A DNA stretch of 15,218 bases from an uncultured Flavobacteriaceae bacterium (GTDB taxonomy: Bacteria > Bacteroidota > Bacteroidia > Flavobacteriales > Flavobacteriaceae), in the NCBI GenBank assembly GCA_947311745.1, contig CAMZLT010000027.1, positions 1 to 15,218 of the forward strand, in the 5' to 3' direction. The stretch's first letter is position 1; each line of letters starts with the position of its first letter. The position numbers were made by a program, and so were the translations under genes. A model generated the notes under the pieces. The model had not been told where the DNA came from. It searched no databases and worked only from the letters and a program-made list of their open reading frames with translations. This document shows positions 7,642 to 13,709 of this stretch, piece by piece.

Positions 7642-8427
7642 TTAACTAAAATTATTTTTCGATTCTTTCCAATGAGCAATTAATTCCTCTAAGGAAAGAT
7701 TAGAAATATGTTGGTTTTTTTGGCTAATTTTATTTTCTAAATACTGAAAACGATTTATGAATTTTTTATTGGTTTTTTCTAAAGCATTTTCTACATTTAT
7801 TTTTTTAGAACGAGCAAAATTTATTAACGCAAAAAGCAAATCACCAAATTCTTGTTCGGCTTTTTCGTGATTGTTGTTGTTTATTTCGTGTTTAAATTCG
7901 TTTAGTTCTTCGTTTATTTTAGCGTAAAACTGATCGTTATTTTGCCATTCAAACCCAACAGCAGCAGCTTTTTCTTGAATCCTACTTGCTTTTACAAGCG
8001 CAGGTAAAGATTTCGGGACACCTTCTAAAATAGATTTTTTCCCTTTACCTTCTTTTAACTTTAGTTTTTCCCAGTTTTGTTTTACTTCCTCTTCGTTTTG
8101 TACAGAGACATCGCCGTAAATATGCGGATGGCGATAGATTAATTTTTCAGAAATTGCAGTGCAAACATCCGCAATATCAAAGCGATTATTTTCCGAACCT
8201 ATTTTGGCATAAAACACAATGTGTAATAGTAAATCACCAAGTTCTTTTTTAATTTCAGTTTCGTTTTTGTCTAAAATAGCATCGCCAAGTTCGTAAGTTT
8301 CTTCAATGGTTAAATGTCTAAGCGATTCGTAAGTTTGTTTTTTATCCCAAGGACACTTTTCTCTTAGATCATCCATGATGTCTAAAAGTTTAGAAAAAGC
8401 AGCTATTTTTTGTTTTTTAGAATGCAT
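7642..8427 (-). CDS. mazG: Nucleoside triphosphate pyrophosphohydrolase MazG
   Basis: MazG hydrolyses NTPs and dNTPs to monophosphates and pyrophosphate, cleaning aberrant nucleotides from the pool. The 261-residue protein has the two-domain layout of the full-length enzyme. The N-terminal domain starts with LREKCPWDKKQTYESLRHL (about 21-39) and carries the metal-binding set E42, E43 and E46 (EETYE) plus E62 and D65 (ELGDLLLH). A second domain has EELNEF (about 150-155) and EFGDLLFALINFAR (about 167-180). The motif RHPHIYGDVSV lies between them. Length and motifs are normal. It sits 12 bases after the DUF5606 gene and 3 bases before mce in the - strand operon. Confidence 0.96.
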   Translation of the reverse strand: MHSKKQKIAAFSKLLDIMDDLREKCPWDKKQTYESLRHLTIEETYELGDAILDKNETEIKKELGDLLLHIVFYAKIGSENNRFDIADVCTAISEKLIYRHPHIYGDVSVQNEEEVKQNWEKLKLKEGKGKKSILEGVPKSLPALVKASRIQEKAAAVGFEWQNNDQFYAKINEELNEFKHEINNNNHEKAEQEFGDLLFALINFARSKKINVENALEKTNKKFINRFQYLENKISQKNQHISNLSLEELIAHWKESKNNFS

Positions 8428-8439
8428 TGTTTAGCCTTG

Positions 8440-8859
8440 TTATTCCTCTTCTTCTTGCGAAATTTGTTTTTCAATACCTGTAAAATCAAATTTTGCATCT
8501 ACAAGTTGGTTGTACCATTGCACTACTTTTTTAATGTTTGATGGATATACTCTTTCGGTATCGTAGTTTGGTAAAACTTCGGTAAAAAAATCGGTTAGTT
8601 TGTTTTTATTTTCTTTATGGCTTATGGTTTTTGCACCATTTTCTTTTTTGTGAATGTTTAAAAAAACTTGTTTTAATGGCACTTCCTCTTCGTAAGTGTA
8701 AACAGCAATATCGTTTAAACTGCTTACATTATGAATATTCATAACAGGAAACTTTTTTTTGTCTTTAAGCGATTCTACAATTAAACCACTTTTACTTTGT
8801 GCATTGATTTTAAAGATTCCTGGTTTACCAGAAATTACAATTAGTTTGTCTAATGTCAT
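8440..8859 (-). CDS. DUF5606 domain-containing protein
   Basis: A 139-residue acidic-tailed soluble protein recognised as DUF5606, a family largely restricted to Bacteroidota and without a known function. The N-terminal half (LDKLIVISGKPGIFKI, then SGLIVESLKDKKKFPV) looks like a small beta-rich domain. A charged linker follows, then a helical C-terminal part with LTDFFTEVLPNYDTERVYP (about 88-106) and IKKVVQWYNQL (about 109-119), ending in an EEEE tail. No signal peptide or membrane segment is seen. It lies 51 bases after def and 12 bases before mazG. The linkage with def, ruvX and mazG hints at a housekeeping role in RNA, protein or nucleotide maintenance, but this is only inference. Confidence 0.85.
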   Translation of the reverse strand: MTLDKLIVISGKPGIFKINAQSKSGLIVESLKDKKKFPVMNIHNVSSLNDIAVYTYEEEVPLKQVFLNIHKKENGAKTISHKENKNKLTDFFTEVLPNYDTERVYPSNIKKVVQWYNQLVDAKFDFTGIEKQISQEEEE

Positions 8860-8910
8860 TTTTATTTATTTTATGTTTGAAAATTGTTAATTTTTCAAAT
8901 TAGTTTGTAT

Positions 8911-9489
8911 TTATTTTTTAGGAAATTTCATGCGATAATCTACATTTACTTTTCCTTTTGAAATTTTTTCTAGTTTCTTTTTAAGTAATTTTTTCTTTAA
9001 CGACGATAATTTATCGGTAAATAAAACACCTTCAATATGGTCGTATTCGTGTTGTACAACTCTAGCAGCTAGACCTGTTAAAACTTCGGTATGTTTTTTA
9101 AAATTTTCGTCTTGGTATTCAATAGTAATGGTGTCTTTTCGGTTTACATCCTCGCGAATATTAGGAATACTCAAGCAACCTTCGTTAAAAGCCCATTCTT
9201 CGCCAGTTTCTTTGGTGATTTTTGCGTTGATAAAAACACGATTAAAATTTCCAAGAAAATTTTGTTCGTCTTTACTTAAATCTTCGTCTTCAGCAAACGG
9301 TCTAGTATCTACTAAAAATAAGCGAATTGCTTTATTTATCTGTGGAGCAGCAAGACCAACTCCCATTGCGTTTTGCATGGTTTCACGCATATTTGCAATC
9401 AGTTTATCTAAATCAGGATAATCTGCATCAATTTCGATACATTTTTTTCTTAAAACAGTGTCGCCATAGGCAACTATTGGTAATATCAT
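8911..9489 (-). CDS. def: Peptide deformylase
   Basis: The enzyme removes the N-formyl group from newly made proteins. All three deformylase motifs are present in the 192-residue protein: GVGLAAPQ at 43-50, EGCLS at 103-107 with metal ligand C105, and QHEYDH at 146-151 with metal ligands H147 and H151 and catalytic E148. The start MILPIVAYGDTVLRKKC is typical of the family. An insertion rich in acidic residues (about 66-76, FAEDEDLSKDE) is normal for Bacteroidota deformylases. It lies 53 bases downstream of ruvX and 51 bases upstream of the DUF5606 gene, in the same direction. No fmt gene is nearby. Confidence 0.97.
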   Translation of the reverse strand: MILPIVAYGDTVLRKKCIEIDADYPDLDKLIANMRETMQNAMGVGLAAPQINKAIRLFLVDTRPFAEDEDLSKDEQNFLGNFNRVFINAKITKETGEEWAFNEGCLSIPNIREDVNRKDTITIEYQDENFKKHTEVLTGLAARVVQHEYDHIEGVLFTDKLSSLKKKLLKKKLEKISKGKVNVDYRMKFPKK

Positions 9490-9542
9490 ACTGTTAATTT
9501 TTCAATTTTTAATTATATTTTTTACACTTAAAGTGGAATATT

Positions 9543-9950
9543 TCATCTACCACTCAAAAATGTTTGCAAAATTATCGTTGCACTAATTTGGTCAACTAAT
9601 GCTTTGTTTTGCCGTTTTTTTTTAGATAAACCACTATCAATCATAGTTTGAAATGCCATTTTTGATGTAAATCGTTCATCTACACGTTGTATTGGTATGT
9701 TTATTTTTTCTTTTAATTTTTCAATAAAAGGCAAAATTAAGGCTTCACTTTGCGATACTTGGTTGTTCATTTGCTTTGGTTCGCCAATTATAAACAATTC
9801 TACAACTTCTTTTTTTGTATAATCTTGTAAAAACGGTATTAAATTTTTAGTTTCTACAGTGGTAAGACCAGAAGCAATGATTTGTAAATCATCAGTTACA
9901 GCAATTCCTGTTCTTTTTTTTCCGTAATCCATCGCAAGGATTTTTGCCAT
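9543..9950 (-). CDS. ruvX: Putative pre-16S rRNA nuclease / Holliday junction resolvase-like protein YqgF (RuvX)
   Basis: A 135-residue RNase H-fold protein of the YqgF/RuvX family, involved in maturing the 5' end of 16S rRNA; a Holliday junction activity has also been proposed for the family. It starts with MAKILAMDYGKKRTGIAVTD, where D8 is the first acidic active-site residue. It continues with IIGEPKQMNN (about 54-63), VDERFTS (about 90-96, D91/E92) and KALVDQISATIILQ (about 116-129, D120), the expected family pattern. Length is normal. It appears to be the first gene of the nine-gene - strand run and is divergent from dapD, with a candidate -7 element just upstream. Confidence 0.95.
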   Translation of the reverse strand: MAKILAMDYGKKRTGIAVTDDLQIIASGLTTVETKNLIPFLQDYTKKEVVELFIIGEPKQMNNQVSQSEALILPFIEKLKEKINIPIQRVDERFTSKMAFQTMIDSGLSKKKRQNKALVDQISATIILQTFLSGR

Positions 9951-9966
9951 TTAATTTTTTTTAAAA

Positions 9967-10002
9967 TTTTGACAAAATTACTATTTTTATACATTACTTT
10001 TG
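9967..10002 (+). promoter_or_regulatory. Candidate Bacteroidota-type promoter for dapD
   Basis: A TTTTG at 9967-9971 (-33 type) and a perfect TACTTTTG at 9995-10002 (TAnnTTTG) are separated by 23 bases, at the upper end of the spacing seen in Flavobacteriia. Transcription would start near 10009 and give a leader of roughly 97 bases before the dapD ATG at 10106. Both halves fit the consensus, and this is the best promoter candidate in the window. Confidence 0.55.
9973..9980 (-). promoter_or_regulatory. Candidate -7 element for ruvX and the - strand operon
   Basis: On the - strand the bases read TAATTTTG, a perfect TAnnTTTG match, ending 23 bases before the ruvX ATG. Transcription would start about 15 bases before the ATG, giving a very short leader. 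No TTG lies at the usual distance upstream, so only the -7 part is supported. It sits 2 bases from the -33 element of the opposing dapD promoter candidate. Confidence 0.45.
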
Positions 10003-10105
10003 CTTTTTTTAGTAGTTTTAAGGAAAATTTTAGATTTCTTTATTACTACTAGCTTAAAACAAAGTGAAATGTTTTCCTATTTAATAGAAAAAAACATATA
10101 AATAA

Positions 10106-10921
10106 ATGACAGAATTACAGCAAATAATAGAATTAGCTTGGAACGATAGAACGCTTTTAAAAGATACAGTTACAACCGATGCAATCCGAAAAGTAATTGC
10201 TTTGTTGGATCAAGGTACTTTGCGTGTTGCCGAACCAAAAGGAACGGAATGGCAAGTAAACGAATGGGTAAAAAAAGCAGTTGTACTGTATTTTCCTATT
10301 CAGAAAATGGAAACTTTAGAAGCAGGTATTTTTGAGTACCATGATAAAATTCCGTTAAAGAAAAATTATAAAGAAAAAGGGATTCGTGTTGTACCACATG
10401 CTGTTGCACGATATGGTTCGTATATTTCAAAAGGTGTAATTTTAATGCCAAGTTATGTAAATATTGGTGCTTATGTCGATGCAGGAACTATGGTAGATAC
10501 TTGGGCAACAGTTGGCTCTTGTGCACAAATTGGTAAAAATGTACATTTAAGTGGTGGTGTTGGTATTGGTGGTGTTTTAGAGCCATTACAAGCTGCACCA
10601 GTTATTATTGAGGATGATTGCTTTATTGGTAGTCGTTGTATTGTTGTAGAAGGCGTTCGTGTAAAGAAAGAAGCCGTTTTAGGTGCTAATGTTGTTTTAA
10701 CAATGAGTACTAAAATTATAGATGTTACAGGAGACGAACCTATTATATATAAAGGGGTAGTGCCAGAACGTTCCGTAGTAATTCCAGGTAGTTATCCAAA
10801 AAAATTTGCAGCAGGAACATACAACGTACCTTGTGCTTTAATCATTGGTAAACGAAAGGAAAGCACTAATAAAAAAACATCGTTAAACGATGCTTTACGT
10901 GAAAATGAGGTAGCAGTTTAA
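10106..10921 (+). CDS. dapD: 2,3,4,5-tetrahydropyridine-2,6-dicarboxylate N-succinyltransferase
   Basis: DapD transfers succinyl from succinyl-CoA to tetrahydrodipicolinate in the succinylase branch of diaminopimelate and lysine synthesis. The 271-residue protein has the normal length. It has a helical N-terminal domain (MTELQQIIELAWNDR), then a left-handed beta-helix from about residue 95 to 205 made of hexapeptide repeats: YVNIGAYVDAGTMVD (117-131), LSGGVGIGGVLEPLQAAP (148-165) and CFIGSRCIVVEGV (172-184). The LSGGVGIGGVLEP segment is diagnostic for DapD. The ATG directly precedes the conserved N-terminus. It stands alone on the + strand, divergent from ruvX and convergent with a glycosyltransferase 19 bases away. 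The leader has a possible short upstream ORF and inverted repeats (see findings). Confidence 0.97.
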   Translation: MTELQQIIELAWNDRTLLKDTVTTDAIRKVIALLDQGTLRVAEPKGTEWQVNEWVKKAVVLYFPIQKMETLEAGIFEYHDKIPLKKNYKEKGIRVVPHAVARYGSYISKGVILMPSYVNIGAYVDAGTMVDTWATVGSCAQIGKNVHLSGGVGIGGVLEPLQAAPVIIEDDCFIGSRCIVVEGVRVKKEAVLGANVVLTMSTKIIDVTGDEPIIYKGVVPERSVVIPGSYPKKFAAGTYNVPCALIIGKRKESTNKKTSLNDALRENEVAV

Positions 10922-10940
10922 GATTTTTAGTTGTTACAAG

Positions 10941-11756
10941 TTATTTTTTTATTCCTTGTGAGGTGTATGTTGTTTTGTTCTTTTTAACAGAATCTCGAAT
11001 TTTTCTATTGATTAACTTCATTTCGGGCTTAATATAGCCTCTTGTGTGATAAAGATGTAGGCAAAATGCTGAATATCTAATTTGTTTAGATTTAATTCCT
11101 GAGTTATAAAGACGTTCTCCCAATTCTCTATCTTCTCCTCCATATTGCATTCTTTCATCAAAGCCATTTACTCTTAATATGTCTTGCTTCCACCCAGATG
11201 AGTTATGTCCATTCCAAGAAGCTTTTGTTGGAGTTAGTAGATTTAAAAATTTTGCAAATTTTTTATTTTTAATAAGTTTTAAATTTTTTATAGAAAAAGG
11301 TTTAAGTCCCTTTTTTATTAACCAATTTAAATTAAAGCAGGTTTGTTCAATAATATTATTATTTTTTATTTGCGATGATACTTTTTCTGATAGTTTAAAA
11401 TATCCACCAGATAGGAAAAAGTCTTTTTCACGAAAATTAATATGAGTTTGTACGAAGTCATTTCTAGCAATACAATCTCCATCTGTAAAAATTAAATAAT
11501 TTGTTGTTGAAGCTAATATTGCTTTATTTAAAATAATTGTTTTTCTAAATCCATTATCAATATGCCAAACATGAATGATTTTTAAAGAACTTTTTAGAAT
11601 AAATGAATTAATTAATTTTCTTGTATCTTCCGTAGATCCATCATCAGCTATTATAATTTCAAAATCTTTAAATGTTTGCTGTTCATAACTTAAAAGAACT
11701 TTTTTTAAGTAATTTTCTGAATTATATGTGCTGATTATAATGGAAACAGAAGGCAT
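10941..11756 (-). CDS. Family 2 glycosyltransferase with galactosyltransferase-like C-terminal region
   Basis: A 271-residue GT-A fold transferase that would add a sugar from a nucleotide donor to a surface glycan acceptor on the cytoplasmic side. It starts with PSVSIIISTYNSENYLKKVL and has FEIIIADDGSTEDT (about 32-45), a GFRKTIILNKAI block (about 69-80) and a DGD metal-binding motif at 92-94 (FTDGDCIARNDF). The C-terminal part has WNGHNSSGWKQDILRVNGFDE (about 181-201) and YGGEDRELGERLYNSG (about 205-220). This GGED..ELG.RL pattern is shared with the C-terminal domain of galactosyltransferases (Glyco_transf_7C). Donor and acceptor are not predictable. It points away from the + strand glycan operon and converges on dapD. 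Codon use is more AT-rich than in the housekeeping genes. Confidence 0.88.
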   Translation of the reverse strand: MPSVSIIISTYNSENYLKKVLLSYEQQTFKDFEIIIADDGSTEDTRKLINSFILKSSLKIIHVWHIDNGFRKTIILNKAILASTTNYLIFTDGDCIARNDFVQTHINFREKDFFLSGGYFKLSEKVSSQIKNNNIIEQTCFNLNWLIKKGLKPFSIKNLKLIKNKKFAKFLNLLTPTKASWNGHNSSGWKQDILRVNGFDERMQYGGEDRELGERLYNSGIKSKQIRYSAFCLHLYHTRGYIKPEMKLINRKIRDSVKKNKTTYTSQGIKK

Positions 11757-11824
11757 AATTAATTTTTTAACAATTGCAATATTAATTATTTTTTGTTTAT
11801 TTTATGCTTATTTTTAAAATTAGA

Positions 11825-11836
11825 TTTTTTTTTTTT
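11825..11836. repeat. Homopolymer run of 12 T in the divergent glycosyltransferase spacer
   Basis: Twelve consecutive T residues lie in the 202-base spacer between two divergent glycosyltransferase genes, about 70 bases upstream of the - strand gene and 122 bases upstream of the + strand gene. The rest of the spacer is very AT-rich and contains no gene that I can see. The tract is prone to slippage, but no promoter clearly spans it. Confidence 0.85.
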
Positions 11837-11883
11837 GAAAAAGCTTTTACAAATATTATTAAAAAAGTATATTTTGTTGTTTA

Positions 11884-11911
11884 TTTGTATAACTTAAATA
11901 ATTTAATTTTG
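11884..11911 (+). promoter_or_regulatory. Candidate promoter of the + strand glycan operon
   Basis: TAATTTTG at 11904-11911 matches TAnnTTTG perfectly. A TTTG at 11884-11887 lies 16 bases upstream and a TTG at 11877-11879 lies 24 bases upstream, either side of the usual spacing. Transcription would start near 11918, leaving a leader of about 40 bases before the ATG at 11959. An imperfect palindrome (11917-11939) covers the expected start site. Confidence 0.45.
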
Positions 11912-11958
11912 ACAATCCATTATTATAATTAATAATTGGTGTTCTGATGTGAAAAATC

Positions 11959-12717
11959 ATGGAAAAACTTACAGTAATAATTCCAACATATAACGAATCT
12001 CATAATATAGAGGCTGTTTTAAAATCTGTTGATTTTGCAGATGAAATAATGGTAATAGATTCATTTAGTAATGATGATACTATAGAGAAGGCAAAAAAGT
12101 ATACTAATTTTATTATTCAAAGAAAGTATGATTATTCGGCTTCGCAGAAAAACTGGGCAATACCGCAAGCTACATATAATTGGATTTTGTTAGTAGATGC
12201 AGACGAGAGAGTTACACAAGAATTAAAAGAGGAAATAATTTCGTTATTAAAATCACCAAAAATAAATGAATATGCAGGATATTGGATATATCGTAAAAAT
12301 TATTTTATGGGTAAAGAAATTAAGCATGGTGGATTTAGACGTGATCGTGTAATTAGATTATTTAAAAGAGATGTTTGTAAATACGAAGATAAACAAGTTC
12401 ATGAAGAAATTGAAACCAAAGGTAAAGTAGGTGTTTTAAAAAATAAGTTAACGCATAATACTTATATTTCTTTTGACTTTCATATAGAAAAATTAAATCG
12501 CTATGCTTGGTATCAAGCAAACGATTATAATAAAAACACAGGAGTTTTAACACCATTTCATTTTGTTGTAAAACCTGTTTGGCGATTTTTTAAGCACTAT
12601 ATTATACAAGGAGGATTTCGAGATGGCTTTGTAGGTTTAACTTTGGCTTTTTTTCAATATTACGCTGTATTTACTAGGTATGTAAAAATTTGGTTATTAC
12701 GTAAAAATATAAAATAA
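11959..12717 (+). CDS. Family 2 glycosyltransferase, WaaE/beta-1,4-glucosyltransferase-like
   Basis: A 252-residue GT2 enzyme of the group typified by LPS core beta-1,4-glucosyltransferase WaaE. Visible motifs are VIIPTYNESHNIEAVL (6-21), ADEIMVIDSFSNDDT (27-41), YSASQKNWAI (59-68), the metal-binding DADER (80-84), FRRDRVIRLFKRD (126-138) and VHEEI (147-151), all typical of this subfamily. The C-terminus is amphipathic to hydrophobic (about 205-245), suggesting attachment to the inner membrane. The start is fixed by an in-frame stop just upstream (11950-11952). The stop overlaps the next ATG by one base (TAATG), so it is translationally coupled to the Stealth gene. The sugar specificity is not predictable from sequence. 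Confidence 0.88.
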   Translation: MEKLTVIIPTYNESHNIEAVLKSVDFADEIMVIDSFSNDDTIEKAKKYTNFIIQRKYDYSASQKNWAIPQATYNWILLVDADERVTQELKEEIISLLKSPKINEYAGYWIYRKNYFMGKEIKHGGFRRDRVIRLFKRDVCKYEDKQVHEEIETKGKVGVLKNKLTHNTYISFDFHIEKLNRYAWYQANDYNKNTGVLTPFHFVVKPVWRFFKHYIIQGGFRDGFVGLTLAFFQYYAVFTRYVKIWLLRKNIK

Positions 12718-13706
12718 TGAATAGCCAAAAAAACATACAAATAGATGCCGTTTTTACTTGGGTTGATGGTAACGATCAAAAGCATATTGATAAAATGATG
12801 CCTTTTTTAGCAGGAAATAATTCTTGGAAAAATAAAAAATTTAAAACCCGTTTTCAGCAAGTTAATGAAATTGAATATTCAGTTCGTTCTATTATAAAAT
12901 TTGCTTCGTTTATTAAAAATATTTATATTGTAACGGATAACCAAACACCTTCGTTTTTAAAAGAATATAATGAGACTAAAAGTGAAAATGAACCTGAAAT
13001 TAAGATAATAGATCATTCGGTTATTTTTAGAGATTGTTTAGATGTTTTACCTGTTTTTAACAGTATGTCTATTGAAACAATGATTTATAAAATCCCTGAT
13101 TTATCTGAACATTTTGTGTATTTTAATGATGATTTTATTCTTTTTAATCCAATCAAACCAAGTGATTTTTTTATAGATGGTTTGCCTGTAATTCGTGGTA
13201 GATGGTCTAAGTTTGACATAAATATCATGTATAAAAGTATACATAACCGTTTTTTAATTTTTCAAGGAAAAAAATCTAAAAAATCAATGTATGGTTATAA
13301 AAGAGCACAGCAAATATCTGCAAATATAGTAGGGTTTACAGATAAATATTTTAGAATGCATCACACACCAACAGCTTTAAAAAAATCTACATTAGAGCTT
13401 TTTTTTGCTGAAAATAAAAATGTAATGCTTCAAAATATTCAATATAAATTTAGAAACTCTAAGCAGTTTATCTTACAGACTTTAGCAAATCATTTAGAAA
13501 TAAAACATAAAAATGCAATCTTAAAAAATGATTTTCAATTACTTTTTATACGTTCGTTTAAAAAACCATTATTTTGGTATAAAATATTGTTGGGCTTTAA
13601 GAGTAAACAAAAAAGTATTATTTTTTTATGTGTACAAAGTTTAGATAATGCAAAAAAGGAAAAAATAAATTTTATAATTTCATGGTTAAATAATCGGTTT
13701 GCATAA
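12717..13706 (+). CDS. Stealth family sugar-phosphate transferase (capsule/exopolysaccharide phosphotransferase)
   Basis: Stealth proteins transfer hexose-1-phosphate units from nucleotide sugars, making phosphodiester-linked surface polysaccharides. The 329-residue protein has the four conserved regions in order. CR1 is IDAVFTWVDGND (9-20). CR2 runs from about 45 to 147, including RFQQVNEIEYSVRSI, IKNIYIVTDNQTP (67-78), LPVFNSMSIE (111-120) and FVYFNDDFILF (133-143). CR3 is around MHHTPTALKKSTLEL (214-228). CR4 near the C-terminus has FLCVQSLDNAKKEK (303-316). The NDD and FNS motifs belong to the proposed catalytic centre. No signal peptide or membrane span is seen, so it probably acts in the cytoplasm. 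It is coupled to the preceding GT2 gene, and only 3 bases separate its stop from the ATG at 13710. Confidence 0.9.
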   Translation: MNSQKNIQIDAVFTWVDGNDQKHIDKMMPFLAGNNSWKNKKFKTRFQQVNEIEYSVRSIIKFASFIKNIYIVTDNQTPSFLKEYNETKSENEPEIKIIDHSVIFRDCLDVLPVFNSMSIETMIYKIPDLSEHFVYFNDDFILFNPIKPSDFFIDGLPVIRGRWSKFDINIMYKSIHNRFLIFQGKKSKKSMYGYKRAQQISANIVGFTDKYFRMHHTPTALKKSTLELFFAENKNVMLQNIQYKFRNSKQFILQTLANHLEIKHKNAILKNDFQLLFIRSFKKPLFWYKILLGFKSKQKSIIFLCVQSLDNAKKEKINFIISWLNNRFA

Positions 13707-13709
13707 GAT

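Noticed and set aside
8876..8899. Inverted repeat TTTGAAAA...TTTTCAAA between def and the DUF5606 gene as a terminator
   Set aside because: The 8-bp stem is A/T-rich, has an 8-base loop and no following T-run on the - strand, so it is probably chance symmetry.
9525..9535. Palindrome CACTTAAAGTG between ruvX and def as an operator or terminator
   Set aside because: Only 5-bp arms, no T-run in the right direction and no second copy nearby.
10003..10105. Lysine riboswitch upstream of dapD
   Set aside because: The leader is only about 100 bases and lacks the length, GC-rich stems and conserved core expected for that riboswitch class.
10936..10959. ACAAG...CTTGT inverted repeat between dapD and the converging glycosyltransferase as a bidirectional terminator
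   Set aside because: The stem is only 5 bp and the T-run lies in the loop rather than after it.
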